From DVEG01 sp964405435 (GTDB taxonomy: Bacteria; Cyanobacteriota; Cyanobacteriia; Cyanobacteriales; Oscillatoriaceae), in the NCBI GenBank assembly GCA_964405435.1, contig CAYOOD010000027.1, forward strand, positions 18,287 through 82,286: a stretch of DNA of 64,000 bases, given 5' to 3'. The position numbers and the translations under genes are program-made. This document shows, piece by piece, positions 35,322 to 45,061 of this stretch. A model generated the notes under the pieces. It did not search any database. It saw nothing but the letters and a program-made list of their open reading frames with translations, and was not told where the DNA came from. The first letter of the stretch is position 1. Every line of letters starts with the position of its first letter.

Positions 35322-36578
35322 TTATCCACTTTGGCTTTTTATTTTATCTTCATCCTCTGTCGTTCTATTTTCATTCGCTTCTCCAAGAGCGCGCTGCCTG
35401 AGCTGGTAATTGAGCTGCTTGATTTCTGTGATATCGCGGACAGTCATCGAAAAGCCATCTGCCAACCGAACGGCAATCAACTGATAGCAGCGGTGTTCCT
35501 TAAAAGTTGGGTAAAAAAATTCTTTTTTGAGGGAGTGTCCCCTTTCAATCACCTGCACCAATGCTTCAAATAATCCGGCATCAATCAGCGCGAGTAGATT
35601 TTTCATTCCCGAGCAACCCGTGAGTTCTTCTCGTTTTTTTTCAAAGAATTTCGCGAGCGCCGGATTGACAGCCAGACAGCGAAAGTCCTCAATCTCTCCA
35701 GTAATCGCATTCCGAATTGCCTCGATAGCAGCGATTCCATCCGGCGAATTATTCAGTAAATTCGCCAAAAGAGCGCGAGATTGGTAGAGAACTTCTGCGG
35801 TTTGTTGATGTCTTTCGATTTGCTGGCGGAGCAGCATTTTTTGTTTTTGAGCAGTCAAGTGCGTGTGAATGCGGGCTAGCACTTCTTCATTTTGAAAAGG
35901 TTTTGTTATGTAATCCGAGCCTCCCATTTGAAAGGCTTTGACTTTATCAATGACTTCATCTAAAGCACTTAAGAAAATCACGGGTATGTCGGCAGTCGCT
36001 TCATCTGCTTTCAGGGCTTCGCAGACTTGATACCCGTTCATTTCTGGCATTTTAATGTCCAGCAATATGACGTCAGGCGGTAGGTTTTGAACCGTTCGCA
36101 ATGCCATTTTACCATTAGTTACGCTGCGAACTTTGTATCCCTCTTTTCTCAAGATTTCTGTTAAAAAGCGCAGGTTTTCAGCCCGATCGTCAACAATTAA
36201 AATATTGCCTTTGCAGTCTTCGTCTGGATGCGTCAAGGTGGACAGCCAACCACTTTGAATTTCTCGCGCTTCTGCAGGCGCGAGTCGCTTCGTTGGTGAA
36301 AAAGCGGCTTCAGGCGGCGTGGCGGTTCGCTCCTGCACCAGGAGGCGAAAATTATTTTTCGTCGTTTTTTCGCCGAGTACGTCTGAAATGCGCTGCCATA
36401 ATAAGGAGGCTAGATCTCTCACATGCCCCACACTCAGGTATAAGCTGTCGGCAATGGCGCTGTAGGGTTCGTCATCCCAAGCTGCTTTTAAGATTTCTTT
36501 TTCTGGCGCAGTCAGTCGTTTACCTGTTTTGGCTTCTAGAGAACCTTCGATAAATTCCAATGCTTCTTCAAAAGTCAT
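35322..36578 (-). CDS. vMAP-like HTH / receiver / PAS protein
   Basis: A 418-residue soluble protein without kinase domains. The first 85 residues (MTFEEALEFIEGSLEAKTGK, then APEKEILKAAWDDEPYSAIA, LYLSVGHVRDLASLLWQRIS and EKTTKNNFR) match the N-terminal HTH region seen in cyanobacterial vWA-MoxR-associated (vMAP) and NB-ARC/WD40 proteins. A receiver (about 124-245) follows with ILIVDDRAEN, LLDIKMPEMNGYQ and ITKPF intact. A PAS-like domain (about 270-385) closes with MTVRDITEIK. It lies 476 bases downstream of the ethylene-type kinase on the same strand and could be its regulator. The pairing of this HTH with REC is unusual. The output, if any, would be through the HTH part. Confidence 0.8.
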   Translation of the reverse strand: MTFEEALEFIEGSLEAKTGKRLTAPEKEILKAAWDDEPYSAIADSLYLSVGHVRDLASLLWQRISDVLGEKTTKNNFRLLVQERTATPPEAAFSPTKRLAPAEAREIQSGWLSTLTHPDEDCKGNILIVDDRAENLRFLTEILRKEGYKVRSVTNGKMALRTVQNLPPDVILLDIKMPEMNGYQVCEALKADEATADIPVIFLSALDEVIDKVKAFQMGGSDYITKPFQNEEVLARIHTHLTAQKQKMLLRQQIERHQQTAEVLYQSRALLANLLNNSPDGIAAIEAIRNAITGEIEDFRCLAVNPALAKFFEKKREELTGCSGMKNLLALIDAGLFEALVQVIERGHSLKKEFFYPTFKEHRCYQLIAVRLADGFSMTVRDITEIKQLNYQLRQRALGEANENRTTEDEDKIKSQSG

Positions 36579-37054
36579 CTGGTGTCAATACGAGTTTCTG
36601 AGGTTTTTGGTTCTTGTCGTTTGTGCTTTTGTATTTTACGCTACCAACTGCCGCGCCATCAACGCCTAACTTCATAAAAGTGTAACCGATCGACTGTGGG
36701 TGTTTGCTAAAAATCTGACTTGCATGGGGGGCAATTAGGGGCGAAAAGGATAATGAGCGGCAGGCGGGCGCTGCCGGGGACTTTGCAGATCGTGTTTGAA
36801 ATGAGCGCGGCGAATGTGGAAGGCTCCACCACTATTGCAGCTATTGCGCAAAGTTATCTACTCTAGGAGGGCGCTGTAACGTCCATTCTATCGCGAATCG
36901 AAAACCGCTCTCTCACTCGCAGAAGATGCGATCGCGCGACCGTTTTTATTGCTTAGGGGCTCTTGGCGGCAGGAGGCAGGGGCTTTTTCTGCCCCTAAAA
37001 GTCGAGGTCGCTCGGTTAGTGACTGTTGAAAACAAAGTCGCGATCGCTCATTTA
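36579..37054. other. spacer between ethylene-type kinase and vMAP-like regulator
   Basis: No gene is seen. The stretch contains ordinary mixed sequence with HIP1 sites. Its length suggests the regulator gene has its own promoter, but co-transcription is not excluded. Confidence 0.45.
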
Positions 37055-40000
37055 TTATTCGCCTATCACTGAATCAGTCAATTCTAAAATCTTGTCAAAC
37101 TGAAAGTTATTCACCCAATCCCTGAGAATCTGAATTTCCGGCGTGTCTTGAAGATCGGGAAGTTCATCTAAGATTTCATTAATTAATTCCATATCTACTG
37201 CCAGCGTCGCTCGATGCAAGTTTTCCAGCCAGTCTCGCGACAAGTTCGCCAAGAAAGCTTTTAAGGCAGGCACATCGATCGGGCTATACGAAGGCCGCAG
37301 AATTGGCGGGGCCTCTTCTTGATAAAGATAGCGAACTCCCAAATATTTTGCCGCGACCTCAAAAATCGTTTGTTCTTGAAAAGGCTTGCGAACGAAATCA
37401 TCACATCCAGCCGACAAAATCATGGCTTTTTCTTCTTCTAAGGCGCTGGCGGTTAGGGCAATAACAGCAGTAGCTTGACCTTGGATGGTGGATTTAATGC
37501 GTTGCGTCGCTTCATACCCGTCCATCACCGGCATTCGCATGTCCATCCAGATCAGATGGGGTTCCCATACCTGCCAAATTTCAATCGCTTCTAAGCCATT
37601 TCTCGCCTCTAATACGTCAAAGCCAACGTGGGTGAGAAGTTTAACCAAAACTAGGCGATTGTATTCATTGTCATCTACCACCAGGATGCGATATTTTTGT
37701 CGATCGCTGTTTGCCAGGGCAATGACGCGACGGGGTTTGGGCTGCTTTTGAATCTCGATCGCGTCAGGAATACTCACTTGAATATTAAATTTAAACGTCG
37801 TGCCTCCTGCAACTCGCGCCCGCGCGTTGGGGTTGACTTCCCGTTCAGATGCAGAATGCAATATTTTTCTGCTGGGGTTGAAAGCTTGACCGCTACTGAT
37901 CGCGCCCATATCGCCCCCCATCAAGCGCACAAATTGACGGCTAATCGCCAATCCCAAACCCGTTCCTTCCTGAGCTTGCTGACCCGATGCAGTCTGGGCG
38001 AAGGGTTTGAATAGATTGTCGAGTTCTTCGGCGGCAATGCCCGTTCCCGTATCTTCCACTTCAAATATCAACTGAACAGAGGGAATCGGAGAGAACTCGT
38101 GCCCTCTCTCCAATTCTAAGCCCCTCACTTGCACGCGCAGTGACACGCTGCCAGAGTCAGTAAATTTTATCGCATTGTTCAGCAGGTTAATCAGCACTTG
38201 CCGCAACTTGACGCGATCGGTGCGGATATATTGGGGAAGGTTGGCAGCGCGTTCAACACGCAACTGCAATCGTTTATTGCTGGCTTTTAAAGAAAACATT
38301 TCTTCGAGTTCGGCGAGCAAGTCGCCCAGGTCGAAGTTACTTTCAGAAAGCGTCATTTGTCCGGCTTCAATTTTGGAGAGATCGAGCACTTGATTGATCA
38401 GTGCCAGCAAGTGGTCGCCGCTGCGGTGAATGATGTCCAGGTTCTCTTGTTGTGCTTTGGAGAGATTGGCATCGCTGCCCATCAGTTGGGCAAATCCCAA
38501 GATAACGTTCAGGGGCGTGCGCAATTCGTGGCTCATGTTGGCGAGGAAGGCGCTCTTGGCGCGGTTGGCGGCTTCGGCGGCTTCTTTGGCTCTTTCGAGT
38601 TCGGTTTCGGCAGCTTTGCGATCGCTGATATCCTCTAAGGAACCCAGGATCTGAGTGGGAACGCCACGACTATCTCTGGCAAATACGACTTCCCGCGCGC
38701 TCAGCCAGCGCCACTCGCCATTTTTGTGCCGGAATCGATATTCGCTGTAATAAACGTCGCTGTCTGTGAGATTGGCAAAGCGGCTCGGTAAGTCATCGCA
38801 CAGGTGGCAGTCATCTGGATGAACCCGCTCGACAAGCCACTGCAGCTCGGCGAGGCAAATTTCCTCGGGAGCGTAGCCCAGCACCGTCGTGCTCTGTTTG
38901 TTGAGATAGATAGACGTTCCTTGGGAGAGATCTAAAAGGTACAAAACTTGGGGGATGGCATTGGCTACCTTTTGCAGAAAATATTGGCTCTCCAACAACG
39001 CTTCTTCGGCTTTTTTGCGATCGCTGATATCCCGTCCTTCTGGAATGATCAGCGTCACCTGCCCTGCTTCGTCGAAGATGGGGCGGAGCGAAAAATCAAT
39101 AGTAACGACGCGATTGTTTTTCCCCCATACCTCCACTTCATAGCGAATAAATTCTCCTTTCGCCGCGCTGGCGATCGCGGCTCGTAATTGCTCTTGCGTC
39201 CGAGGCGAAATCGTCCACCATTTCACTTCCCAAAACAGCTTGCCCACGGCTTCCTCACGGCTGATGCCTGCAAAATCGAGGGCGGTTTGGTTGGCTTCTA
39301 AAAGCGTGCCGTCCGGTTGCAGCAGCCCGACAAACTGAAAAGTTTGATTGAAGATGGCGCGAAATCTTTGCTCGCTTTCGCGCCGGGCTTCTTCCATCTG
39401 CTTGCGATCGCTCGCGTCTCGGTGAGTTCCCGCCATCCGCTGCGGATTTCCCTGTTTGTCGCGCTCCACCACCTTGCCGTAATCCGCCACCCATTTCCAT
39501 TCCCCCGATTTAGTGCGGACGCGATAGTCAAAAGCGTAGGGAACCGAACTATCTTTGAAATGCGCTGCCAGTATTTCCCTCACCCAAACTAAATCCTCTG
39601 GGTGTACCAGATATTCCCAGGTACTCTCCTCAAAAGACAGTTCATCTGCCTCGTAACCCAGCATTTCCAGATAGCGGGGGCTGAAATATACTTCTCCCGT
39701 AGCAATATTCCAGTCCCACAGTCCGTCGCCCGATCCTTCGAGTGCCAATTGCAAGCGCTCCTCGCTTTGTTTGAGCGCTGCCTCTACGGCGACGCGATCG
39801 CTGATATCTCGTCCGACTGCTTGAAATTCCACAATCCGACCGGCATCGTCAAATATTCCCCGGTTGATCCACTGCGTCCACCGCACTTGAGAGCCAACAA
39901 TCACCCGATTTTCGATCGTGACGACGGGATTTTCTACACTGATAGAACGAACCAACGCAGCGACGCGATCGCGGTCTTCTTCAAAAACAACCGGTTCGTA

Positions 40001-41377
40001 AGTTTTATGAAGAATCTCTTCTCGCGTCACGCCAAAAAATCGACAGTAGGCTTCATTGGCAAACGTCAGCGTGCCGTCTGGCTGAAACCGAGCAATTAGT
40101 TCCGTCTGATCTTCGAGGATAGCGCGATAGCGAGCTTCGCTGCGGCGCAGTGCCTCTTCAGCTTGTTTGGCAGCGGTAATGTCAGAAAACGACGTGACAA
40201 CAGCGTAGGGAAACTCTTCTCCCTCTTTCCACAGGGGTTGAGAGTTAATAGAAATCCAGGTTAAGCTGCCATCTGGCTTGTGAATTCCCATCACGACATT
40301 AGAAAAAGCTTCCCCAGTTTGCAGCGTCAGCATTGCCGGGTGTTCTTCCCCTGGAAAAGGCGAACCGTCTTCCTTGATTGCTCTCCAGCCGCGATCGACA
40401 GACGTTCGCCCCATGATTTGCTCTTCAGACAAACCGAGAATGCGTTCGGCGCTGGCGTTGCAGGTGCGGATAACGCCGGTGGCATCTTGCAAGACAATGC
40501 CTTCCGCCATCGCGGCGACGACTGAGCGATAGCGTTCCTCGCTCAAGCGCAGCGCCTCTTCGGTTCGTTTGAGTTCGGTGATGTCTGTGGAAATGCCACA
40601 AATAGCATAAATACTGCCGTCTGCCTGTTTGAGCGGCACTTTCACAGCCCAATAACTCCTGATTTCGCCCGTACTGTTAATCTTTCCTACCTCGTGCAAA
40701 CACAATACCTCACCACTTTCAATCACCTGACGGTCATTTTCTCTGAAGTCTCGGGCGGCTTCTTCTCCGAAAAACTTGAAGTCATTTTCTCCGATAATTT
40801 CTTCTTTTGGAAAGCCAAATAATTCTTCACACAAGCGATTGATGTAGGTGTAGTTACTTTCTAAGTCTTTAATGTAAATGCAAGCCCCGACATTTTCTAG
40901 GATGGCTGTTAATTTGGCTTCGCTCTCCCGCAATTCGGCTTCTAGAAGTTGGCGGGCAGCAATTTCCCGCTGCAGTTCTTGGTTGGCTGCTTCCAGTTGC
41001 GCTGGAGAAGGGAGGGCGAGTGCTTTTGGCACTAACGATACCGTTTCGCTAGCGGTGTACAGGGAAACTAGAGCGGTGATGGCTTTGAGAACGCCGCTCA
41101 ACCAGTAGGTGGGATGCCAAAGCGTCCACACTTCCATCAGGTGGGTGGTGCCGCAAGCGACGATAAAGGCTGCAAACAATAGAAAGATTGCTTGAAAGGG
41201 CAAATCGTACCGCTTGCGGATGACGTAGAATAAGGTGATGGGAATTGAATAATAAGCGAGGGCAATCAGCAAGTCGGATGATAGATGGAGTCCCACTAAG
41301 CTCGGTTTCCAAAGGTAGCAATGCCCGTGGGGAATAAATGCTTCTATTGTAAAAAATGCTTGTTCAAATCCCATCAT
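37055..41377 (-). CDS. ethylene-receptor-type hybrid sensor kinase with six PAS domains
   Basis: About 1440 residues from ATG 41377 (an open frame runs 25 codons further to a TTG). The N-terminal three-helix domain is the ethylene-binding fold of plant ETR1 and Synechocystis SynEtr1. It has IPHGHCYLW, then SSDLLIALAYYSIP with Asp35, Tyr42 and Pro46, and FIVACGTTHLMEVW with Ile72 and the copper ligands Cys75 and His79. Each matches the ETR1 positions Asp25, Tyr32, Pro36, Ile62, Cys65 and His69 in spacing. About six PAS domains follow. HisKA has its His near 946 (SHELRTPLNVILGF), then HATPase, then REC from about 1232 (LVVDDNEYN, WMDMRMPVMDGYE, RKPF). The tail includes WLENLHRAT and LRDWVNNFQFDKI. 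SynEtr1 controls phototaxis and pili; the same role here is inference. Confidence 0.94.
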   Translation of the reverse strand: MMGFEQAFFTIEAFIPHGHCYLWKPSLVGLHLSSDLLIALAYYSIPITLFYVIRKRYDLPFQAIFLLFAAFIVACGTTHLMEVWTLWHPTYWLSGVLKAITALVSLYTASETVSLVPKALALPSPAQLEAANQELQREIAARQLLEAELRESEAKLTAILENVGACIYIKDLESNYTYINRLCEELFGFPKEEIIGENDFKFFGEEAARDFRENDRQVIESGEVLCLHEVGKINSTGEIRSYWAVKVPLKQADGSIYAICGISTDITELKRTEEALRLSEERYRSVVAAMAEGIVLQDATGVIRTCNASAERILGLSEEQIMGRTSVDRGWRAIKEDGSPFPGEEHPAMLTLQTGEAFSNVVMGIHKPDGSLTWISINSQPLWKEGEEFPYAVVTSFSDITAAKQAEEALRRSEARYRAILEDQTELIARFQPDGTLTFANEAYCRFFGVTREEILHKTYEPVVFEEDRDRVAALVRSISVENPVVTIENRVIVGSQVRWTQWINRGIFDDAGRIVEFQAVGRDISDRVAVEAALKQSEERLQLALEGSGDGLWDWNIATGEVYFSPRYLEMLGYEADELSFEESTWEYLVHPEDLVWVREILAAHFKDSSVPYAFDYRVRTKSGEWKWVADYGKVVERDKQGNPQRMAGTHRDASDRKQMEEARRESEQRFRAIFNQTFQFVGLLQPDGTLLEANQTALDFAGISREEAVGKLFWEVKWWTISPRTQEQLRAAIASAAKGEFIRYEVEVWGKNNRVVTIDFSLRPIFDEAGQVTLIIPEGRDISDRKKAEEALLESQYFLQKVANAIPQVLYLLDLSQGTSIYLNKQSTTVLGYAPEEICLAELQWLVERVHPDDCHLCDDLPSRFANLTDSDVYYSEYRFRHKNGEWRWLSAREVVFARDSRGVPTQILGSLEDISDRKAAETELERAKEAAEAANRAKSAFLANMSHELRTPLNVILGFAQLMGSDANLSKAQQENLDIIHRSGDHLLALINQVLDLSKIEAGQMTLSESNFDLGDLLAELEEMFSLKASNKRLQLRVERAANLPQYIRTDRVKLRQVLINLLNNAIKFTDSGSVSLRVQVRGLELERGHEFSPIPSVQLIFEVEDTGTGIAAEELDNLFKPFAQTASGQQAQEGTGLGLAISRQFVRLMGGDMGAISSGQAFNPSRKILHSASEREVNPNARARVAGGTTFKFNIQVSIPDAIEIQKQPKPRRVIALANSDRQKYRILVVDDNEYNRLVLVKLLTHVGFDVLEARNGLEAIEIWQVWEPHLIWMDMRMPVMDGYEATQRIKSTIQGQATAVIALTASALEEEKAMILSAGCDDFVRKPFQEQTIFEVAAKYLGVRYLYQEEAPPILRPSYSPIDVPALKAFLANLSRDWLENLHRATLAVDMELINEILDELPDLQDTPEIQILRDWVNNFQFDKILELTDSVIGE

Positions 41378-41767
41378 TAAATTTCGCTTATGGTTTGACT
41401 GATGTTGGCTTGTCAAATTCCGAAGATGCAACAGCCATGCTGGCGCTGTCAATCTTTCTCGAGTTGCTACGGATCGCCCGCCTTGGTCTTATTGTAGATT
41501 AATTTTCTAGATTTTCAAGGAGAAGGAAGAGCGATCGCCATCATTACTCCGGCAGCCACTGTCAACCTTAGCAGCATCAGGAGCTACTTGGAGCGCCGAG
41601 CTGGGAAGGAGGGTCAAAGCGACCGCGAGCTTATATTATACTCCAGATAGAGCCGACGATCCGAATAGTCCTGAAGAGAGGCTCCCGCTGGCGGGACTTG
41701 ACAGTTTTTGCATCCGGTGCCGCCTATTTTGAGTTTCACAGAGCGATCGCCAACCGTGAGGCGACAC
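41378..41767. other. spacer between miaA and the ethylene-type kinase
   Basis: No gene is seen. Both flanking genes are on the minus strand, so this holds the kinase promoter (an AT-rich part at about 41490-41525) and the miaA 3' end. Short frames overlap miaA in other frames and look spurious. Confidence 0.45.
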
Positions 41768-42703
41768 TCATACTCGCTCCTGTACGAACTCCTGTACGCG
41801 CTGCCAAACTTGCTCGAATAAATCCGGGCTATCGGCATCAAACCACTCGATATCGGGAACGGCGCGAAACCAAGTGCGCTGTCGCTTTGCAAATTGGCGG
41901 GTGTGCAAAATTGTCAGCTCTTTGGCTTCAGCCAGCGTCACGTCACCTGCTAGATATTGCGACATCTCTTGATAGCCGAGGGTATTCATCAGCGGCAAAG
42001 AAGCGCCGTATTTTTCTATGAGATATTCTATTTCGGCAAGCCAGCCAGCAGCGAGCATTTGTTCGGTGCGCTGGGCAATGCGATCGCGCAATTTATTCGC
42101 ATCTGGGCAATCCAAACCGACTTGCAAAATCGGGTAGGCGGGCGGGTTTTCTCCCTGCTGCTCGGAAATAGGGCGACCCGTGATATAATAAACTTCTAGC
42201 GCCCGCAAAGTCCGCACTGGATCGTTGGGATGAATCTTCTGGGCTGCAGCGGGGTCAACCTGTTGCAGGAACGTGTAACATTGAGATTGACCGAGAGAAG
42301 AAAGTTGCGATCGCAGCTCCGGCTGCGGTGCCACCCTGGGAATCTTCAACCCCCGCACTACCGCTTTCAGGTAAAGTCCCGTACCCCCCACCAGTAAGAG
42401 AGGAGGGGAAACTGGGAGAGGGGGCGAAGCAATCAAGGTTTGAGCTTGCTGCTGGTAATCCGCAACCGTGAACGTTTCAGTCGGTTGGCAGATGTCAATG
42501 AGGTAATGGGGCACGAGTTCCCGCTCTGCCTTCGAGGGTTTCGCCGTGCCGATATCGAACTCGCAGTACACCTGACGGGAATCAGCGCTGAGAATCGCTG
42601 AGCCCAGCCGCTGGGCAAGGGCGATCGCCAGCCCCGACTTGCCAGTCGCCGTAGGGCCGCAAATTGTCACGAGAGCCGATTGGGAAAATTTGGTTGGGTG
42701 CAT
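41768..42703 (-). CDS. miaA: tRNA dimethylallyltransferase
   Basis: A 311-residue enzyme that puts the isopentenyl group on A37 of tRNAs reading UNN codons. The P-loop is GPTATGKS (16-23). Next come SADSRQVY (substrate Asp and Arg), GTAKPS, LLVGGTGLYL, and the C-terminal RQFAKRQRTWFR typical of the family. Length is normal. The ATG is at 42703, divergent from gyrB with about 130 bases between. The C-terminal end (FEQVWQRVQEFVQERV) is helical. Confidence 0.96.
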   Translation of the reverse strand: MHPTKFSQSALVTICGPTATGKSGLAIALAQRLGSAILSADSRQVYCEFDIGTAKPSKAERELVPHYLIDICQPTETFTVADYQQQAQTLIASPPLPVSPPLLLVGGTGLYLKAVVRGLKIPRVAPQPELRSQLSSLGQSQCYTFLQQVDPAAAQKIHPNDPVRTLRALEVYYITGRPISEQQGENPPAYPILQVGLDCPDANKLRDRIAQRTEQMLAAGWLAEIEYLIEKYGASLPLMNTLGYQEMSQYLAGDVTLAEAKELTILHTRQFAKRQRTWFRAVPDIEWFDADSPDLFEQVWQRVQEFVQERV

Positions 42704-42834
42704 CCCCTAGATAAATTTCTCCGCAAATAAGTCTGTAGTCGCCTATAACCATTTCATGCTATAATTTTTAAGAATTTTGGTTTAAAGGAAGTCCGAGGGG
42801 GCTTCTGACCCATTATAGGAGACAACAGCTTTTT

Positions 42835-44772
42835 ATGACCAGCAGTTACAGCGCCGAGCAGATTCAAGTTCTGGAAGGTCTCGAGGCTGTCCGCAAACGA
42901 CCGGGGATGTACATTGGTTCCACCGGCCCGCGAGGACTCCACCATCTAGTTTACGAGGTTGTGGACAACTCTATCGATGAGGCGCTCGCTGGCTACTGCA
43001 CCCACATTGAGGTTGACATCAATGCGGACGGTTCCGTCACCGTCACCGACGACGGGCGGGGCATTCCCACCGACATCCACTCGAAAACCGGCAAATCAGC
43101 CCTGGAAACGGTGATGACGGTTCTGCACGCCGGCGGCAAGTTCGGCGGCGGCGGCTACAAGGTGTCCGGGGGATTGCACGGGGTTGGCATATCGGTAGTG
43201 AACGCCCTGTCCGAGTGGGTAGAAGTCACCGTCTGGCGCGACAAAAAGGTACACAACCAGCGCTACGAGCGGGGCAAGCCGACAGGCGATCTCAAGTCAA
43301 AGGCTGACAAAGAAAAACGTACCGGCACTTCGGTACAGTTCCTGCCGGACACTCAGATCTTTACGACGGGCACGGAATTTGACTACACGACTCTTGCCGG
43401 TCGCCTGCGAGAACTCGCTTATCTGAATGCGGGCGTTAAAATTACTTTTACCGACCACCGCCTGGAATTGCTCAAAAGCAGCACGCCGAAGGTAGAAACG
43501 TACTGCTATGAAGGCGGCATCCGGGAATACGTCGCCTACATGAACGTTGACAAGCAGCCGCTGCACGAGGAGATTATTTACATCCAGGGCGAGCGCAATA
43601 ACATTCAGATCGAGGTAGCGCTGCAGTGGTGCGTGGATGCCTATACCGACAACTTGCTGGGTTTTGCGAATAATATCCGCACCATTGACGGCGGCACCCA
43701 CTTGGAAGGGTTGAAAACGGTGCTGACGCGGACGATGAATGCGATCGCCCGCAAGCGCAACAAAATCAAAGAAAACGAAGCCAACCTGGGCGGCGAAAAC
43801 ATCCGCGAAGGCTTGACCGGCGTGATTTCCGTCAAAGTCCCCGATCCTGAATTTGAAGGGCAAACCAAAACCAAATTAGGCAACACCGAAGTGCGGGGGA
43901 TTGTCGATTCCCTCGTCGGCGAGGTGTTGACGGAGTATCTAGATTTTCGCCCCAACGTGGCAGACGCGATTTTGGAAAAAGCCATTCAGGCATTCAAAGC
44001 CGCCGAAGCCGCCCGCCACGCTCGCGAATTAGTGCGGCGCAAGTCGGTACTGGAATCCTCGCCGCTGCCGGGGAAATTGGCAGATTGCAGTACAAAAGAC
44101 CCCTCAGAATCCGAGATTTTCATTGTGGAAGGCGACTCCGCAGGCGGCAGCGCCAAACAAGGACGCGATCGCCGCTTCCAAGCCATCCTCCCCCTGCGCG
44201 GAAAAATCCTCAATATCGAGAAAACCGACGACGCCAAAATTTACAAAAATACAGAAATCCAAGCGCTAATCACTGCCCTCGGCTTGGGTGTCAAAGGTGA
44301 GGAATTCGACGCCTCACAACTGCGCTACCACCGCATTGTGATTATGACGGACGCTGATGTCGATGGCGCTCACATACGCACTCTACTTCTGACTTTCTTC
44401 TATCGCTATCAGAGATCGCTCGTCGATCAGGGTTACATCTATATTGCCTGCCCTCCCCTGTACAAAGTGGAGCGGGGTCGCAATCACCACTACTGCTACA
44501 GCGATCGCGAGCTGCAGGAGTACCTGCGGCAATTGCCCGCCAATGCCAACTACACCATTCAGCGATTCAAAGGGTTGGGCGAAATGATGCCAACTCAACT
44601 GTGGGAAACGACGATGAATCCGGAAACCCGCACTCTCAAACAAGTTGAAATTGAAGACGCGGCGGAAGCCGATCGCATTTTTACGGTGCTCATGGGCGAT
44701 CGCGTCGCTCCCCGGCGCGAATTCATCGAAACCTACGGTCCCAAACTCAACCTCACGGATTTGGATATCTAA
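42835..44772 (+). CDS. gyrB: DNA gyrase subunit B
   Basis: A 645-residue ATPase subunit of gyrase, which with GyrA introduces negative supercoils. GHKL ATPase motifs: EVVDNSIDEA, DDGRGIP and the lid with VSGGLHGVG. The transducer region contains a conserved QTKTKLG. The TOPRIM domain has VEGDSAGGSA (about 431-440) and MTDADVDGAHI (about 503-513). The C-terminal zinc-less tail QRFKGLGEMM and RREFIE is of GyrB, not ParE, type. TAGGAGA lies before the ATG at 42835. It is transcribed alone; gyrA is not in the window. Confidence 0.98.
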   Translation: MTSSYSAEQIQVLEGLEAVRKRPGMYIGSTGPRGLHHLVYEVVDNSIDEALAGYCTHIEVDINADGSVTVTDDGRGIPTDIHSKTGKSALETVMTVLHAGGKFGGGGYKVSGGLHGVGISVVNALSEWVEVTVWRDKKVHNQRYERGKPTGDLKSKADKEKRTGTSVQFLPDTQIFTTGTEFDYTTLAGRLRELAYLNAGVKITFTDHRLELLKSSTPKVETYCYEGGIREYVAYMNVDKQPLHEEIIYIQGERNNIQIEVALQWCVDAYTDNLLGFANNIRTIDGGTHLEGLKTVLTRTMNAIARKRNKIKENEANLGGENIREGLTGVISVKVPDPEFEGQTKTKLGNTEVRGIVDSLVGEVLTEYLDFRPNVADAILEKAIQAFKAAEAARHARELVRRKSVLESSPLPGKLADCSTKDPSESEIFIVEGDSAGGSAKQGRDRRFQAILPLRGKILNIEKTDDAKIYKNTEIQALITALGLGVKGEEFDASQLRYHRIVIMTDADVDGAHIRTLLLTFFYRYQRSLVDQGYIYIACPPLYKVERGRNHHYCYSDRELQEYLRQLPANANYTIQRFKGLGEMMPTQLWETTMNPETRTLKQVEIEDAAEADRIFTVLMGDRVAPRREFIETYGPKLNLTDLDI

Positions 44773-44943
44773 TCTCTCGTCTAAAGCGATCGCTTGCGCG
44801 TGCCCCTCAACGATCGCCCGAGTGCAGATAGCTTCGATCGCAGTACGATTAGGAACTCGTCACCTAACCGTATTTTTTTGCCGCGATCGGGGCCATTCCT
44901 GCCCGGGCCGCCAAATCCCCCCGGTCTGGCGCGGCCCACTTGC

Positions 44944-44957
44944 TTAAGAATTCTTAA
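44944..44957. promoter_or_regulatory. 14-base perfect palindrome upstream of ho1
   Basis: TTAAGAATTCTTAA lies about 105 bases before the heme oxygenase start and some 30 bases before TATATA (about 44988), a possible -10 box. A regulator site is plausible; the protein that would bind it cannot be named. Confidence 0.35.
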
Positions 44958-45061
44958 CGTAAATTCTCATCAAAGCGCTCTAACCTATATATCTTGAGTG
45001 GCTGTTTAACCATTTGCCGCATCAAAACTCCTGCACCGTCAATTGAGCTGAGAAATTTAGC

